DNA from: DATIJJ01 sp039936115
GTDB taxonomy: Bacteria; Pseudomonadota; Gammaproteobacteria; DSM-16500
Length of the DNA: 8,624 nt
NCBI GenBank assembly: GCA_039936115.1
Contig: JBDTIZ010000186.1
Span: 1-8,624 of the forward strand
Direction of reading: 5' to 3'
Under the pieces are notes generated by a model that saw only the letters and a list, made by a program, of their open reading frames with translations, was not told the origin of the DNA and did not search any database. Shown here piece after piece: positions 1-6,951 of this stretch (positions within the stretch are counted from its first letter, which is position 1; the number at the start of each line of letters is the position of its first letter). The position numbers were made by a program, and so were the translations under genes.

Positions 1-779
1 GCAAAAATTCTAAAAATAATTTCACAACTAAATTACGCAGCCAATCCAAATAAACTGCGGACGAAGCTATTCTGTTTAACCACATCTTTCCCAACATAAC
101 GCACTTGGCCTTTCTGTATCATGCGCATCGTTTCAATACCATCAAGAGTGTTTCTGGCAGTCGAAAACGACTGGTACCATTGGCGATATCGCGATTTAGA
201 TTTCGTGGATTTGTGATCGTTTTCCATCTTGTTATTTAAATATTTTATGGCACGTAATTTTGTTTTCTTCGGTGCTTCATTAACTGCTTGCAGCTCACCG
301 AGTGCTGGTGGATAAGCTGGGCTTTTATCAACGTTAATGACTCTTGGATCGATGGTATGAGAGTTACCCAATAGCTTTTTGAAGAACCGTTTTGCGGCTT
401 TTTTATTGCGGTTTTTGCTTAACATCCAATCCAGGGTACTACCTTCTTTATCAATAGCGCGATAGAAATAATGCCAAACACCTTTTATTTTTACATAGGT
501 CTCATCGAGTTGCCATGAATCACATGTACTTTTTAAATGAAATTTCGTACGTTTACTAATTTCAGGTGCATACTCCTGCACCCAGCGATAAATTGTAGAA
601 TGATCTAATATAAAACCACGTTCCGCTGCAATCTCTTTTAAATCACGATAGGACAAAGCATAGCGTGAATACCAGGTAACCAGCCAGATAATGACTTCAC
701 CTACAGCGTGCTTCCATTTGAATGGCATTGACTCATCTTTGTGTTTTTTATTGGCCATGAGTAACTGTCTCAACTATAA
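1..779 (-). mobile_element. IS6-family insertion sequence, truncated on its right side
   Basis: The element contains the IS6 transposase gene. The first bases of the window (GCAAAAATTC) lie 32 bp past the transposase stop. They fit the inner part of an IS6-type terminal repeat, which in this family usually contains CTGTTGCAAA, so that end of the element probably lies a few bases outside the window. On the other side the Tn3 transposon begins at 780, leaving no room for the opposite repeat. I found no TTTGCAACAG-like motif on the far side of the transposon either. The left boundary is inferred from family knowledge; the right truncation is seen directly. Confidence 0.6.
33..758 (-). CDS. IS6-family DDE transposase
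   Basis: Transposase of the IS6/IS26 family, which moves its element by replicative, cointegrate-forming transposition. I place the start at the ATG at 758 (241 residues, beginning MANKKHKDE). The frame can be extended to a TTG at 773, giving 246 residues, with a stop codon just upstream. In 246-residue numbering there is an N-terminal helix-turn-helix at about 41-68 (SYRDLKEIAAERG, then STIYRWVQEY). The catalytic triad is D90 (in QLDETYVK), D149 (in INVDKSPAY) and E184 (in NNKMENDHKSTK). The 34-residue spacing between the second D and the E is the DD(34)E pattern of IS6. The frame has no internal stop. The start codon is only 21 bp from the end of the Tn3 transposon, so the usual leader and terminal repeat on that side are absent. 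The gene probably depends on whatever promoter is left, or is silent. Confidence 0.93.
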   Translation of the reverse strand: MANKKHKDESMPFKWKHAVGEVIIWLVTWYSRYALSYRDLKEIAAERGFILDHSTIYRWVQEYAPEISKRTKFHLKSTCDSWQLDETYVKIKGVWHYFYRAIDKEGSTLDWMLSKNRNKKAAKRFFKKLLGNSHTIDPRVINVDKSPAYPPALGELQAVNEAPKKTKLRAIKYLNNKMENDHKSTKSKSRYRQWYQSFSTARNTLDGIETMRMIQKGQVRYVGKDVVKQNSFVRSLFGLAA

Positions 780-817
780 GGGGTTCAATGCCCAAATCCG
801 ACATAATTTACAAATCA
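780..817 (+). repeat. Left 38-bp terminal inverted repeat of the Tn3-family transposon
   Basis: Begins GGGGTTCAATGCCC and ends ACAAATCA. It is identical over 38 bp to the reverse complement of 6344-6381, and identity stops at the next base. The 38-bp length and GGGG outer end are classic for Tn3-family TnpA binding and cleavage sites. It lies 29 bp past the tnpA stop codon. Confidence 0.97.
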
Positions 818-846
818 CACCGTAATGGGCTGATAAATAATAATTT

Positions 847-3800
847 CTAGATGACAAACTCCGGCGAATCTACTTTTATATTCTTTAACCACTTATCTAT
901 TTCTAACGACAGCTGCCGGCGATGGAAATCATAGTTGCCTAGAAAATTAAGATGTCCCCACGCAACAGGCGACCATTGCGTCACAATTTCTATCTGTTTA
1001 TCACCTTTAGCATTATCAAGTAAAGCAGACAAAATATAAGCATTATAAAAAATGATAGCGCTTGCAACCAGCCGAGCACATTCATTCCATATTTCCATCT
1101 CAAGCTCAGTGCTTCCGCGAAAACGTCCGCCATTGATGTAAGCAATAGCACGGGATAATTGGTGATAAGCTTCACCACGATTTAATGCTGCTCGAACAGC
1201 TTGTCCGATTTTGATATTGTCAATAAAATTTAAAATGTATAAACTTTTTAAAATGCCATCATATTCCCATAAAGCTTCCTTTGTTTTTGTGTGATATTTA
1301 TGTGATGAAAGAATTTGAATAATCGAACTTTGATCCGTTTCACCTTGGAGTACTGAAGCAAAAATATGCTGTAGGGTAGGCCATTCACTAATTATCAATT
1401 TTTCACGTATTTTTCGGGCAGGCTTGATGATGCAGTTTTCATATTCATCAGGGTTGCCAAAACAATAAATAGATTTTTTCTGGATTTGTGGAAAATGCGG
1501 CATAAAACTATGGTTGATTATATCAAACAAAGTAAAATTAAATTGATTAATGCTATGACCATCTCCTGAATGTTGGCCGGGGTTAATTTCAGAGGTATTA
1601 TTAAAGACTATAGGAAATGCAAAATGACTTTCATGTTCATTTGCGCCTATCATGTGAGCATTAATAGGCAGGTGGTTAGTGATAAGATTAAAAGAAGATA
1701 CGCCTTTAGTGAGGCCAAAATACTTTGGTGAATGGCGAGCTTTGAGTGTATGTAACTTTGTGCCAATTTTACTGCCATCGAAGCTGCTGTGCAGCTTATC
1801 ATGAATATTCCAGAAGGGAAAGATACGGAGTTGGGCTGTGGCATTATTTATTGTATTAATAGCATCACGTAATGTTTCTAAGCGAAAATAGGTTTTTTCT
1901 GCTGTCATTAATTCTTGTAAGTTCAGATTGGCATTAGTGGCCATTTTATAGGTTCCCATTCGTATGGCATTAGCCAAGATCGTTGCTAGTATCAAAGGAT
2001 CTTTTCGTTCTTGTTTTGTAGAATGAGATTGAATTGGTGTAAAAGCATTTAAAAATCCACACTGCTGGTCAACAAAATATAAAACATCAACAATATTGAT
2101 TTGCGGTAGTTGCAGGAAGAATGGATTATTAATAGCGTCAGGTTTTTTTTGATAGGGTAGTGACCAATGGGTGGTATGTGATTTTTGTTTAAGTTTAACG
2201 TGAGTATTTTCACCCGATGTAATTCGCTGATTAACAGACACAATTAAAGGATCTAATTTCTTGCGATAATCTGCTAAAAGCTGCTCTATTGGAGTAACCA
2301 ATTTTGAGTAGCCGAGATTTTTTAAAATAGTAGGTTTTTGTTTTTCCCATACGGATTCTGCAATAAGTTCCTCTTTTAATGGCTTGAAGTGCAAACTGTG
2401 CGTCAAGAACACTTTTTTTGATGTTATGGCGGATGAAACAATTTGATAAAAAAAGAACTCGAAGCGATTCATTCGTATACTGTTGTTTGTCATATCCATT
2501 AAATAAGGCATTAATTTATCTGGGATGAATTTTATCAATCGAGCATTATATTTTGGCAAATCTTGTGGGTTTTGTAAAAATGCTTTCATTACTATAATAA
2601 AAGATTCCACCTCAGTTTTCTGTGATAGCGAAAAATCAATTGTTATAAATAATTGCCGAAGATATAGACGTATTTTATGTGAAGAAGAGTCAACGCTAGC
2701 CCAATAAAACAATACCTCATCACGAGTATTTCCCAATAAAAATTCTTGGACAATAGGCATTTGTGCTTCTGATAAAATCTTGAAGGCACGTTGCTTCTCT
2801 ACGGCGTTTAGTGAATCATTTTTCGTAAATAATTGTAGCACCTGACCAGCTTTTATTAATGATTCACGCATATCATGCTGCAACTTTTTTAATTTTTCCT
2901 GACTATTTTGATCTATCTCATTATGAAAATTGTTTACGTAATATTGGAAAAATTGAATTAAATTATCGTTGACCTTTTGATATCGGCGAAAGCTATAACA
3001 CAACAGATACCAATGAGCTTGAGGAGCCGGCATTCTATTAAGTTTATATACGCTATAAAAATTCACTAGAGAGCCATAATAATCGATAGTTTTTTTAGGA
3101 TACTCTGTGTGTTTTATAATGGTTTCAGCCATATAAAAAAGTGGCTTTAGCAAAGTATGCCTTTTTATTTCATTATTCAACTCGCTATAACTAAAATCTT
3201 TTACATCCTGTTTAATGACAGTGATCGGATATAAAGATTCATTTTGTGTCAGCAATACATTGATAAGCAACTGTTCTTCTGGTTTAAGTATTTTTTGACA
3301 AATATAGAATATTCTATCTTGCTCCTGAGAGAGTGTTTTAGTAATTAAACGTTGCAACGTTGAATAAGAAGGAAGAGCGATGCGCTGCTTGCTTAAATGG
3401 TGTAACAAAGACTTGGTTAATGGACGTGCTTTTGGATGTCGCTTAATCAGTTGCGAAAGAGCTATATCAATATTTTCTTTAATATTTTTATTTAAACGAA
3501 TAGATTTTTCATGCACAAGAATTTTATTTTGAATACGAATTTTCTGCGCTTGTGCTGGTAACGTTCTTGGGGTTTTTTGTGTAGGGTAATAAGTCTCCAT
3601 AAGATAACGGCGATCTGCTATGACTAAATTGACGTTAAAATCAATTAAACTTTGTTTTACACGAAAATAGCCAAGACTCAGCAAGCAATATATTTTATCC
3701 TGCATTTTTCTAAAAGAATCGACAAATTTTTTATCGTACAAAGAAAGTGCGAAAAATAAAACACGTTCTTCATCAGTGAACTGGGGTAATCCATAAAGAT

Positions 3801-3858
3801 CATCATATTCTTCATAGGTAAGCAATTGTATTAAATTATGGGTAGAGGGGATTGCCAT
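847..3858 (-). CDS. tnpA: Tn3-family transposase TnpA
   Basis: Replicative transposase that cuts and joins the 38-bp ends to target DNA, forming a cointegrate. At 1003 residues it has the normal length for the family. The N-terminal ~170 residues look like the DUF4158 DNA-binding region, followed by a long, mainly helical middle. The C-terminal DDE_Tnp_Tn3 domain covers about 590-980. The triad is visible: D694 in SSFDGSKIGTK, D766 in SGDGHSINQFNFTLFD and E896 in ALNRGEAYHQLSRAI, the last being the family's hallmark NRGEA motif. The frame is uninterrupted, so the enzyme looks functional. The ATG at 3858 has an AGGA Shine-Dalgarno sequence (3864-3867) six bases upstream and a perfect TATAAT box just beyond. 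It is transcribed away from the DUF1016-recombinase pair. Confidence 0.97.
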   Translation of the reverse strand: MAIPSTHNLIQLLTYEEYDDLYGLPQFTDEERVLFFALSLYDKKFVDSFRKMQDKIYCLLSLGYFRVKQSLIDFNVNLVIADRRYLMETYYPTQKTPRTLPAQAQKIRIQNKILVHEKSIRLNKNIKENIDIALSQLIKRHPKARPLTKSLLHHLSKQRIALPSYSTLQRLITKTLSQEQDRIFYICQKILKPEEQLLINVLLTQNESLYPITVIKQDVKDFSYSELNNEIKRHTLLKPLFYMAETIIKHTEYPKKTIDYYGSLVNFYSVYKLNRMPAPQAHWYLLCYSFRRYQKVNDNLIQFFQYYVNNFHNEIDQNSQEKLKKLQHDMRESLIKAGQVLQLFTKNDSLNAVEKQRAFKILSEAQMPIVQEFLLGNTRDEVLFYWASVDSSSHKIRLYLRQLFITIDFSLSQKTEVESFIIVMKAFLQNPQDLPKYNARLIKFIPDKLMPYLMDMTNNSIRMNRFEFFFYQIVSSAITSKKVFLTHSLHFKPLKEELIAESVWEKQKPTILKNLGYSKLVTPIEQLLADYRKKLDPLIVSVNQRITSGENTHVKLKQKSHTTHWSLPYQKKPDAINNPFFLQLPQINIVDVLYFVDQQCGFLNAFTPIQSHSTKQERKDPLILATILANAIRMGTYKMATNANLNLQELMTAEKTYFRLETLRDAINTINNATAQLRIFPFWNIHDKLHSSFDGSKIGTKLHTLKARHSPKYFGLTKGVSSFNLITNHLPINAHMIGANEHESHFAFPIVFNNTSEINPGQHSGDGHSINQFNFTLFDIINHSFMPHFPQIQKKSIYCFGNPDEYENCIIKPARKIREKLIISEWPTLQHIFASVLQGETDQSSIIQILSSHKYHTKTKEALWEYDGILKSLYILNFIDNIKIGQAVRAALNRGEAYHQLSRAIAYINGGRFRGSTELEMEIWNECARLVASAIIFYNAYILSALLDNAKGDKQIEIVTQWSPVAWGHLNFLGNYDFHRRQLSLEIDKWLKNIKVDSPEFVI

Positions 3859-3863
3859 AGATG

Positions 3864-3867
3864 TCCT
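3864..3867 (-). promoter_or_regulatory. Ribosome binding site of tnpA
   Basis: AGGA on the minus strand, six bases before the tnpA ATG. It supports the start at 3858. Confidence 0.65.
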
Positions 3868-3875
3868 ATTATGGG

Positions 3876-3881
3876 ATTATA
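3876..3881 (-). promoter_or_regulatory. Putative -10 box of the tnpA promoter
   Basis: A perfect TATAAT on the minus strand, 17 bp upstream of the tnpA start codon. No good -35 hexamer lies at 16-18 bp. TTTTAC at 3897-3902 is the closest match but is only 15 bp away. Transcription would start near 3869, giving a very short leader with the AGGA site near its 5' end. The -35 region falls inside the inverted repeat at 3885-3922, so a bound recombinase could cover the promoter. Confidence 0.45.
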
Positions 3882-3884
3882 CAT

Positions 3885-3922
3885 CCAACTATTCCTGTAA
3901 AACCTATTACAGGAACAGATGG
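3885..3922. other. Putative recombination core (resolution) site
   Basis: Two inverted 16-bp arms, 3885-3900 (CCAACTATTCCTGTAA) and 3907-3922 (TTACAGGAACAGATGG), flank the 6-bp centre AACCTA. Fourteen of 16 positions are complementary, and the inner nine on each side pair perfectly. Inverted arms around a 6-8 bp exchange region are the standard core of tyrosine-recombinase sites such as dif and the TnpI site of Tn4430. The location between the divergent tnpA and recombinase transcription units is where Tn3-family resolution sites normally lie. Weak partial copies of the arm (TCCTATTA near 3864, AAAGGAT near 3937) could be accessory sites but are too degenerate to claim. A transcription-factor operator is the main alternative. 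Confidence 0.7.
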
Positions 3923-3935
3923 CGAAGAGTAATAT

Positions 3936-3941
3936 AAAGGA
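3936..3941 (+). promoter_or_regulatory. Ribosome binding site of the DUF1016 gene
   Basis: AAAGGA, ending six bases before the ATG at 3948. It supports that start and marks the beginning of the two-gene transcript. Confidence 0.55.
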
Positions 3942-3947
3942 TTTGAA

Positions 3948-5066
3948 ATGGCAAAGAAAATAAGCAAGATAGTTAACGTTGATACTTCACCACAGCTTCA
4001 GTCAGATGAGCATTACCAAAATTTATTAAACGAAATTAAAGCACGTTTAAAAAAATCACAGCTCCGTGCAGCTATATCTGTTAATCACGAACTAATCCAA
4101 TTTTATTGGGAAGTTGGTAAGCTTATTATTGAACGCCAAGAAAAATCTAGATGGGGTGACAAATTATTTGAAATGTTAGCAGACGATTTACGCCGTAGCT
4201 TTCCCAACACCGAAGGCTTCTCAAAAACAAATCTTAAAAATATGCGCCTTTTTGCCAAACATTACCCCGAGAGCGAATTTAGTCAGGCGCTGCCTGACCA
4301 ATTAACCTGGACCCATCATATCGTATTAATTCAACTGCTTGATCAAGAAAAAATCGATATAAAACAGTGGTATGCGGAAAAAACACTTGAAAATGGCTGG
4401 CCTTATCGTGATCTTCAAGCTCAAATTAAAGCTGATCTTTATAGCCGACAATCTAGCATTACTTTAAAAACCACCAACTTTAAAGATAGGCTTCCATTGC
4501 CAAATTCTCAGCTCGCCCATGAAATGATTAAGGACCCCTATAAGTTTCATTTCCTGACCGTCGGTGATGATGCACATGAGAAGGACATACATAATGGGTT
4601 GGTTAGTCATGTGAAACAATTTCTAATGGAGTTAGGACAAGGATTTGCACTATATGGAACCAAACATCCTATTCAAGTTTCAGGCAAGCGATTTGAAATT
4701 GATTTGTTGATGTATAACACGAAGCTACATGCCTACGTGGTCGTGGAGCTTAAGCGAGGTGACTTTCATCCACGCGATGCTGGTCAGTTAAATTTTTATT
4801 TATCCGCAGTAGATGAACAATTAAAAATGCCAGAAGATGGGCAAACAATTGGGTTGTTGTTATGTGAAAAGAAAGATCGTGTCATTGCGGAATATGCGCT
4901 AAGACGAATCGACAGTCCTATGGGTATTTCGGAATATGAATTATCAAAATCATTACCAGAAAGATTTGAATCTATCTTACCAACTACGAGTGAAATTGAA
5001 GCCGAGTTAAGTGGTTTTGCGAAAGAAAATGAAGTGATAGAAAATGGGGATGACGATGAAAGCTAG
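3948..5066 (+). CDS. DUF1016/YhcG-type PD-(D/E)XK nuclease domain protein
   Basis: A 372-residue protein, close to the length of E. coli YhcG, whose family was assigned to the restriction-endonuclease-like fold by bioinformatics. The N-terminal DUF1016_N region spans about 20-175 and includes LIQFYWEVGKLI, WGDKLFEMLADDLRRSFP and GFSKTNLKNMR. It is followed by a C-terminal PD-(D/E)XK domain at about 190-345. Visible active-site candidates are E211 (HEKDIHNGL), D252 (RFEIDLLMY), E267 and K269 (VVVELKRGDF) and Q280 (AGQLNFYLSAVDE). These are complete, which argues for a metal-dependent nuclease rather than a dead fold. The C-terminus is acidic (NGDDDES). It is the first gene of an apparent operon with the tyrosine recombinase, which it overlaps. 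Its biochemical role is not established: it could help resolution, act on foreign or competing DNA, or regulate. The family call is firm and the activity is inferred. Confidence 0.92.
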   Translation: MAKKISKIVNVDTSPQLQSDEHYQNLLNEIKARLKKSQLRAAISVNHELIQFYWEVGKLIIERQEKSRWGDKLFEMLADDLRRSFPNTEGFSKTNLKNMRLFAKHYPESEFSQALPDQLTWTHHIVLIQLLDQEKIDIKQWYAEKTLENGWPYRDLQAQIKADLYSRQSSITLKTTNFKDRLPLPNSQLAHEMIKDPYKFHFLTVGDDAHEKDIHNGLVSHVKQFLMELGQGFALYGTKHPIQVSGKRFEIDLLMYNTKLHAYVVVELKRGDFHPRDAGQLNFYLSAVDEQLKMPEDGQTIGLLLCEKKDRVIAEYALRRIDSPMGISEYELSKSLPERFESILPTTSEIEAELSGFAKENEVIENGDDDES

Positions 5067-6330
5067 ACCTCGTCCTTTATTTGATACCCTTGAATATATA
5101 CAAGAGCAATACAAACAATGTCAGTATAATGATTCGAAAGAAATTATTATGAAATGGATTAAGCAGTGTTTCTTTGATCTTGAATTTAAGTTACCAATAT
5201 ATGCTTTTAAAGATTATCAGCAGTGTTTAAATTTTCTCTATAGTTATCGCGGTAGCGCTGATACATTTAATTCATATCGTCGTGAACTTGAGCGATTAAT
5301 TCAATGGTGCTGGCTAACGCATGAAAAATCTGTTTTACAGCTTAAAAGAATTGATATAGAGGCTTTTATTGAATTTTGCCAGAACCCCCATAAGCGTTGG
5401 GTGGGTACTAAAACAGTCGCACGTTTTATTGATAAAAATGGACTAAGACAACCGAATCCCTCATGGTGCCCTTTCATTGTGAAAGTTTCAAAAAAATTAT
5501 TCAACAATGGGGATCGTCCTGAAAAATTAAATTTTGAATTATCATCAGAAAGCATTAAACAAATTTTTGCAATATTGGGAAGTTTTTATAATTATTTAGT
5601 TCAAGAAGAAATTAGTGAAATTAATCCAGTGTTGCAAATTCGACAAAAAAGTAAATTCATTCGTAAACAACAATTGTCACCCATGATTCGACGATTATCG
5701 GAAATACAATGGAAAGCTGTTATGGATGTAGCAGTTTCGTTAGCAAATCAATATCCTGACCAACATGAACGTACTCTATTTATTATGAATGCTTTGTATG
5801 GAATGTATCTGCGGGTTTCAGAACTTGCCGCAACAAAACGATGGACACCTATGATGCGAGATTTCTTTCGAGACATGAATGGCGATTGGTGGTTTAAAAC
5901 AGTGGGCAAAGGTAATAAAATGCGGCAAATAGCAGTCAGTCCGCCTATGCTATCTACATTAAAGCGATGGCGTAAGCATCTTGGTTTATCTCCCCTACCC
6001 TCTGTTGAAGACCAGGCACCTCTTATTCCTAAAGCGATAGGTAAAGGCCCGGTTGAAAGCACCCGTGCAATTCGAAATATAGTTCAAACTTGTTTTGATA
6101 AAGCGGTTGAAAATTTATTAAAAGAGAAAAAAACAGAAGACGCTGAAATGTTGCGGTCTGCTACGGTACACTGGCTACGTCACACGGGCATATCAGATGA
6201 TGTAAAAATAAGGCCCCGGGAGCATGTACGTGACGATGCTGGCCACAGCTCAGGTGCAATCACCGATCGTTATATTGACGTAGAATTACAAGCACGCGCT
6301 AAATCAGCTGCTAAGAAAAAAGCAGTTTAG
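5044..6330 (+). CDS. Tyrosine recombinase, probable cointegrate resolvase
   Basis: Site-specific recombinase of the phage-integrase/XerCD superfamily, 428 residues from the first ATG. An N-terminal core-binding (SAM-like) region lies at about 55-195 (FNSYRRELERLIQWCW, FYNYLVQEEISEINP). The catalytic domain follows, with R257 (YLRVSELAA), K289 or K292 (GKGNKMRQIAV), H376 and R379 (HWLRHTG), H401 (AGHSS) and the nucleophile Y410 (ITDRYIDVE). The set is complete, so it is probably active. The tail is basic. In-frame ATGs at 5044, 5050 and 5056 all lie within the end of the DUF1016 gene. GGGGA at 5046-5050 could serve the third. The overlap is 23, 17 or 11 bp and implies translational coupling. 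By position it is most likely the TnpI-like resolvase of the transposon, acting at 3885-3922. An integron-type or phage integrase is unlikely given the position inside the transposon ends. Confidence 0.93.
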   Translation: MGMTMKARPRPLFDTLEYIQEQYKQCQYNDSKEIIMKWIKQCFFDLEFKLPIYAFKDYQQCLNFLYSYRGSADTFNSYRRELERLIQWCWLTHEKSVLQLKRIDIEAFIEFCQNPHKRWVGTKTVARFIDKNGLRQPNPSWCPFIVKVSKKLFNNGDRPEKLNFELSSESIKQIFAILGSFYNYLVQEEISEINPVLQIRQKSKFIRKQQLSPMIRRLSEIQWKAVMDVAVSLANQYPDQHERTLFIMNALYGMYLRVSELAATKRWTPMMRDFFRDMNGDWWFKTVGKGNKMRQIAVSPPMLSTLKRWRKHLGLSPLPSVEDQAPLIPKAIGKGPVESTRAIRNIVQTCFDKAVENLLKEKKTEDAEMLRSATVHWLRHTGISDDVKIRPREHVRDDAGHSSGAITDRYIDVELQARAKSAAKKKAV

Positions 6331-6343
6331 CAAAAATATAGGT

Positions 6344-6381
6344 TGATTTGTAAATTATGTCGGATTTGGGCATTGAACCCC
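6344..6381 (-). repeat. Right 38-bp terminal inverted repeat of the Tn3-family transposon
   Basis: Perfect inverted copy of 780-817, ending in ATTGAACCCC. It starts 13 bp after the recombinase stop codon. The next five bases (TAATT) do not match the five bases before the left repeat (TATAA), so the usual 5-bp target duplication is not seen. Confidence 0.97.
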
Positions 6382-6448
6382 TAATTTTATTGATTCAACC
6401 ATAGATTTTTCTAAAGCGACAGGTGAAAGAGAATTATCCATAGCAGAA

Positions 6449-6763
6449 ATGGCTAGAATTAAAAAAACAATAGAAAAAACACATAACTATACAAGCGACG
6501 CAAAAAAAGTTTTTAATGAGATAATTTATGCTGTTCGTTTTGGATCATTAAGAATAGCTCAAAATGGCGATATACTTAGCATTACACACGCAGTTAGCAT
6601 TGCTTTAAAGTTGTTACGTGAAAATCGTTGGCAAACGCCCGCACCAATGAAACAAAAAGAGAAATCAAATTTTCATTCGAAAAAACAACCGGTTAGACCT
6701 CAAACATTAGTCGTGCCTCAACATGTTCATGGTTTATTCGAGAGTATACGAAGAGCTGGATAA
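6449..6763 (+). CDS. Hypothetical protein, probable 3' fragment of a gene cut by the transposon
   Basis: I do not recognise this protein. The 104 residues from the ATG at 6449 have a basic, probably helical N-terminal half (MARIKKTIEKTHNYTSDAKK, then VFNEIIYAVRFGSLRIAQNG) and a segment ending LKLLRENRWQTPAP. The tail is Lys/Gln/Pro-rich and likely flexible. No membrane segment or catalytic motif is evident. The same frame is open upstream for 22 more codons, right up to the transposon end, and contains no alternative start. The ATG has no convincing Shine-Dalgarno sequence. This is what the C-terminal remnant of a longer gene would look like. The basic character would suit a DNA-associated protein of a mobile element, but that is only a guess. 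No matching 5' part is present on the left side of the transposon within the window. Confidence 0.55.
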   Translation: MARIKKTIEKTHNYTSDAKKVFNEIIYAVRFGSLRIAQNGDILSITHAVSIALKLLRENRWQTPAPMKQKEKSNFHSKKQPVRPQTLVVPQHVHGLFESIRRAG

Positions 6764-6826
6764 ATAAATTTGTTTAATCAATATAACTTAATGGGGGCTT
6801 ATATCAATAGATTGGCTTATTTACGA

Positions 6827-6859
6827 TTGAAGGACAAATCCCAATAACAACTCCTTCAA
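6827..6859. repeat. Inverted repeat, 8-bp arms with 17-bp loop
   Basis: TTGAAGGA at 6827-6834 pairs perfectly with TCCTTCAA at 6852-6859. The stem is short, the loop is long and no T-tract follows, so it is not a convincing terminator. It could be a binding site or chance. Confidence 0.35.
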
Positions 6860-6951
6860 GTATAATTTAGCACTAATATAGGTGGGTACGGCTTAAAAAT
6901 GCTATTATCCGAGGGGTTAAATCGGTATTTAGGTCGGTAAAATAAACAATG

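Larger units (their letters stand above)
780..6381. mobile_element. Tn3-family transposon (tnpA, DUF1016 gene, tyrosine recombinase)
   Basis: This is a complete 5602-bp unit bounded by perfect 38-bp inverted repeats that start GGGG, the normal outer bases of Tn3-family ends. It holds a full-length Tn3-type transposase, a divergent DUF1016/PD-(D/E)XK gene and a tyrosine recombinase, with a crossover-like inverted repeat in the divergent intergenic region. Packing is tight: 29 bp separate tnpA from the left repeat and 13 bp separate the recombinase gene from the right repeat. There is no other cargo such as antibiotic or metal resistance. Tyrosine-recombinase resolution is known in the Tn4430 (TnpI) and Tn4651 (TnpS/TnpT) branches. 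The gene order here (tnpA, site, accessory gene, recombinase) matches neither exactly. The flanking 5-bp sequences differ, so no target duplication is preserved. Confidence 0.92.

Noticed and set aside
2525..2707. Short plus-strand open frame inside tnpA
   Set aside because: It lies entirely within the intact, motif-bearing tnpA frame on the opposite strand and has no recognisable domain.
3930..3935. TAATAT as a -10 box for the DUF1016 gene
   Set aside because: Transcription would begin downstream of the AAAGGA ribosome site, and the -35 match at 17 bp is poor.
5748..6062. Minus-strand open frame of 104 codons inside the tyrosine recombinase gene
   Set aside because: It is antisense to the conserved catalytic region of the recombinase (R257 to K292 and beyond), so it is a shadow frame.
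5044..6330. Tyrosine recombinase as a genomic-island or phage integrase, or integron integrase
   Set aside because: It lies inside the transposon ends next to a crossover-like repeat, no tRNA or attC array is present, and its position fits a resolvase better.
6890..6945. G-rich stretch with repeated TCGGTA, considered as a tRNA remnant or structured RNA
   Set aside because: I could not fold a cloverleaf or find a T-loop or CCA end, and the repeat is only six bases.
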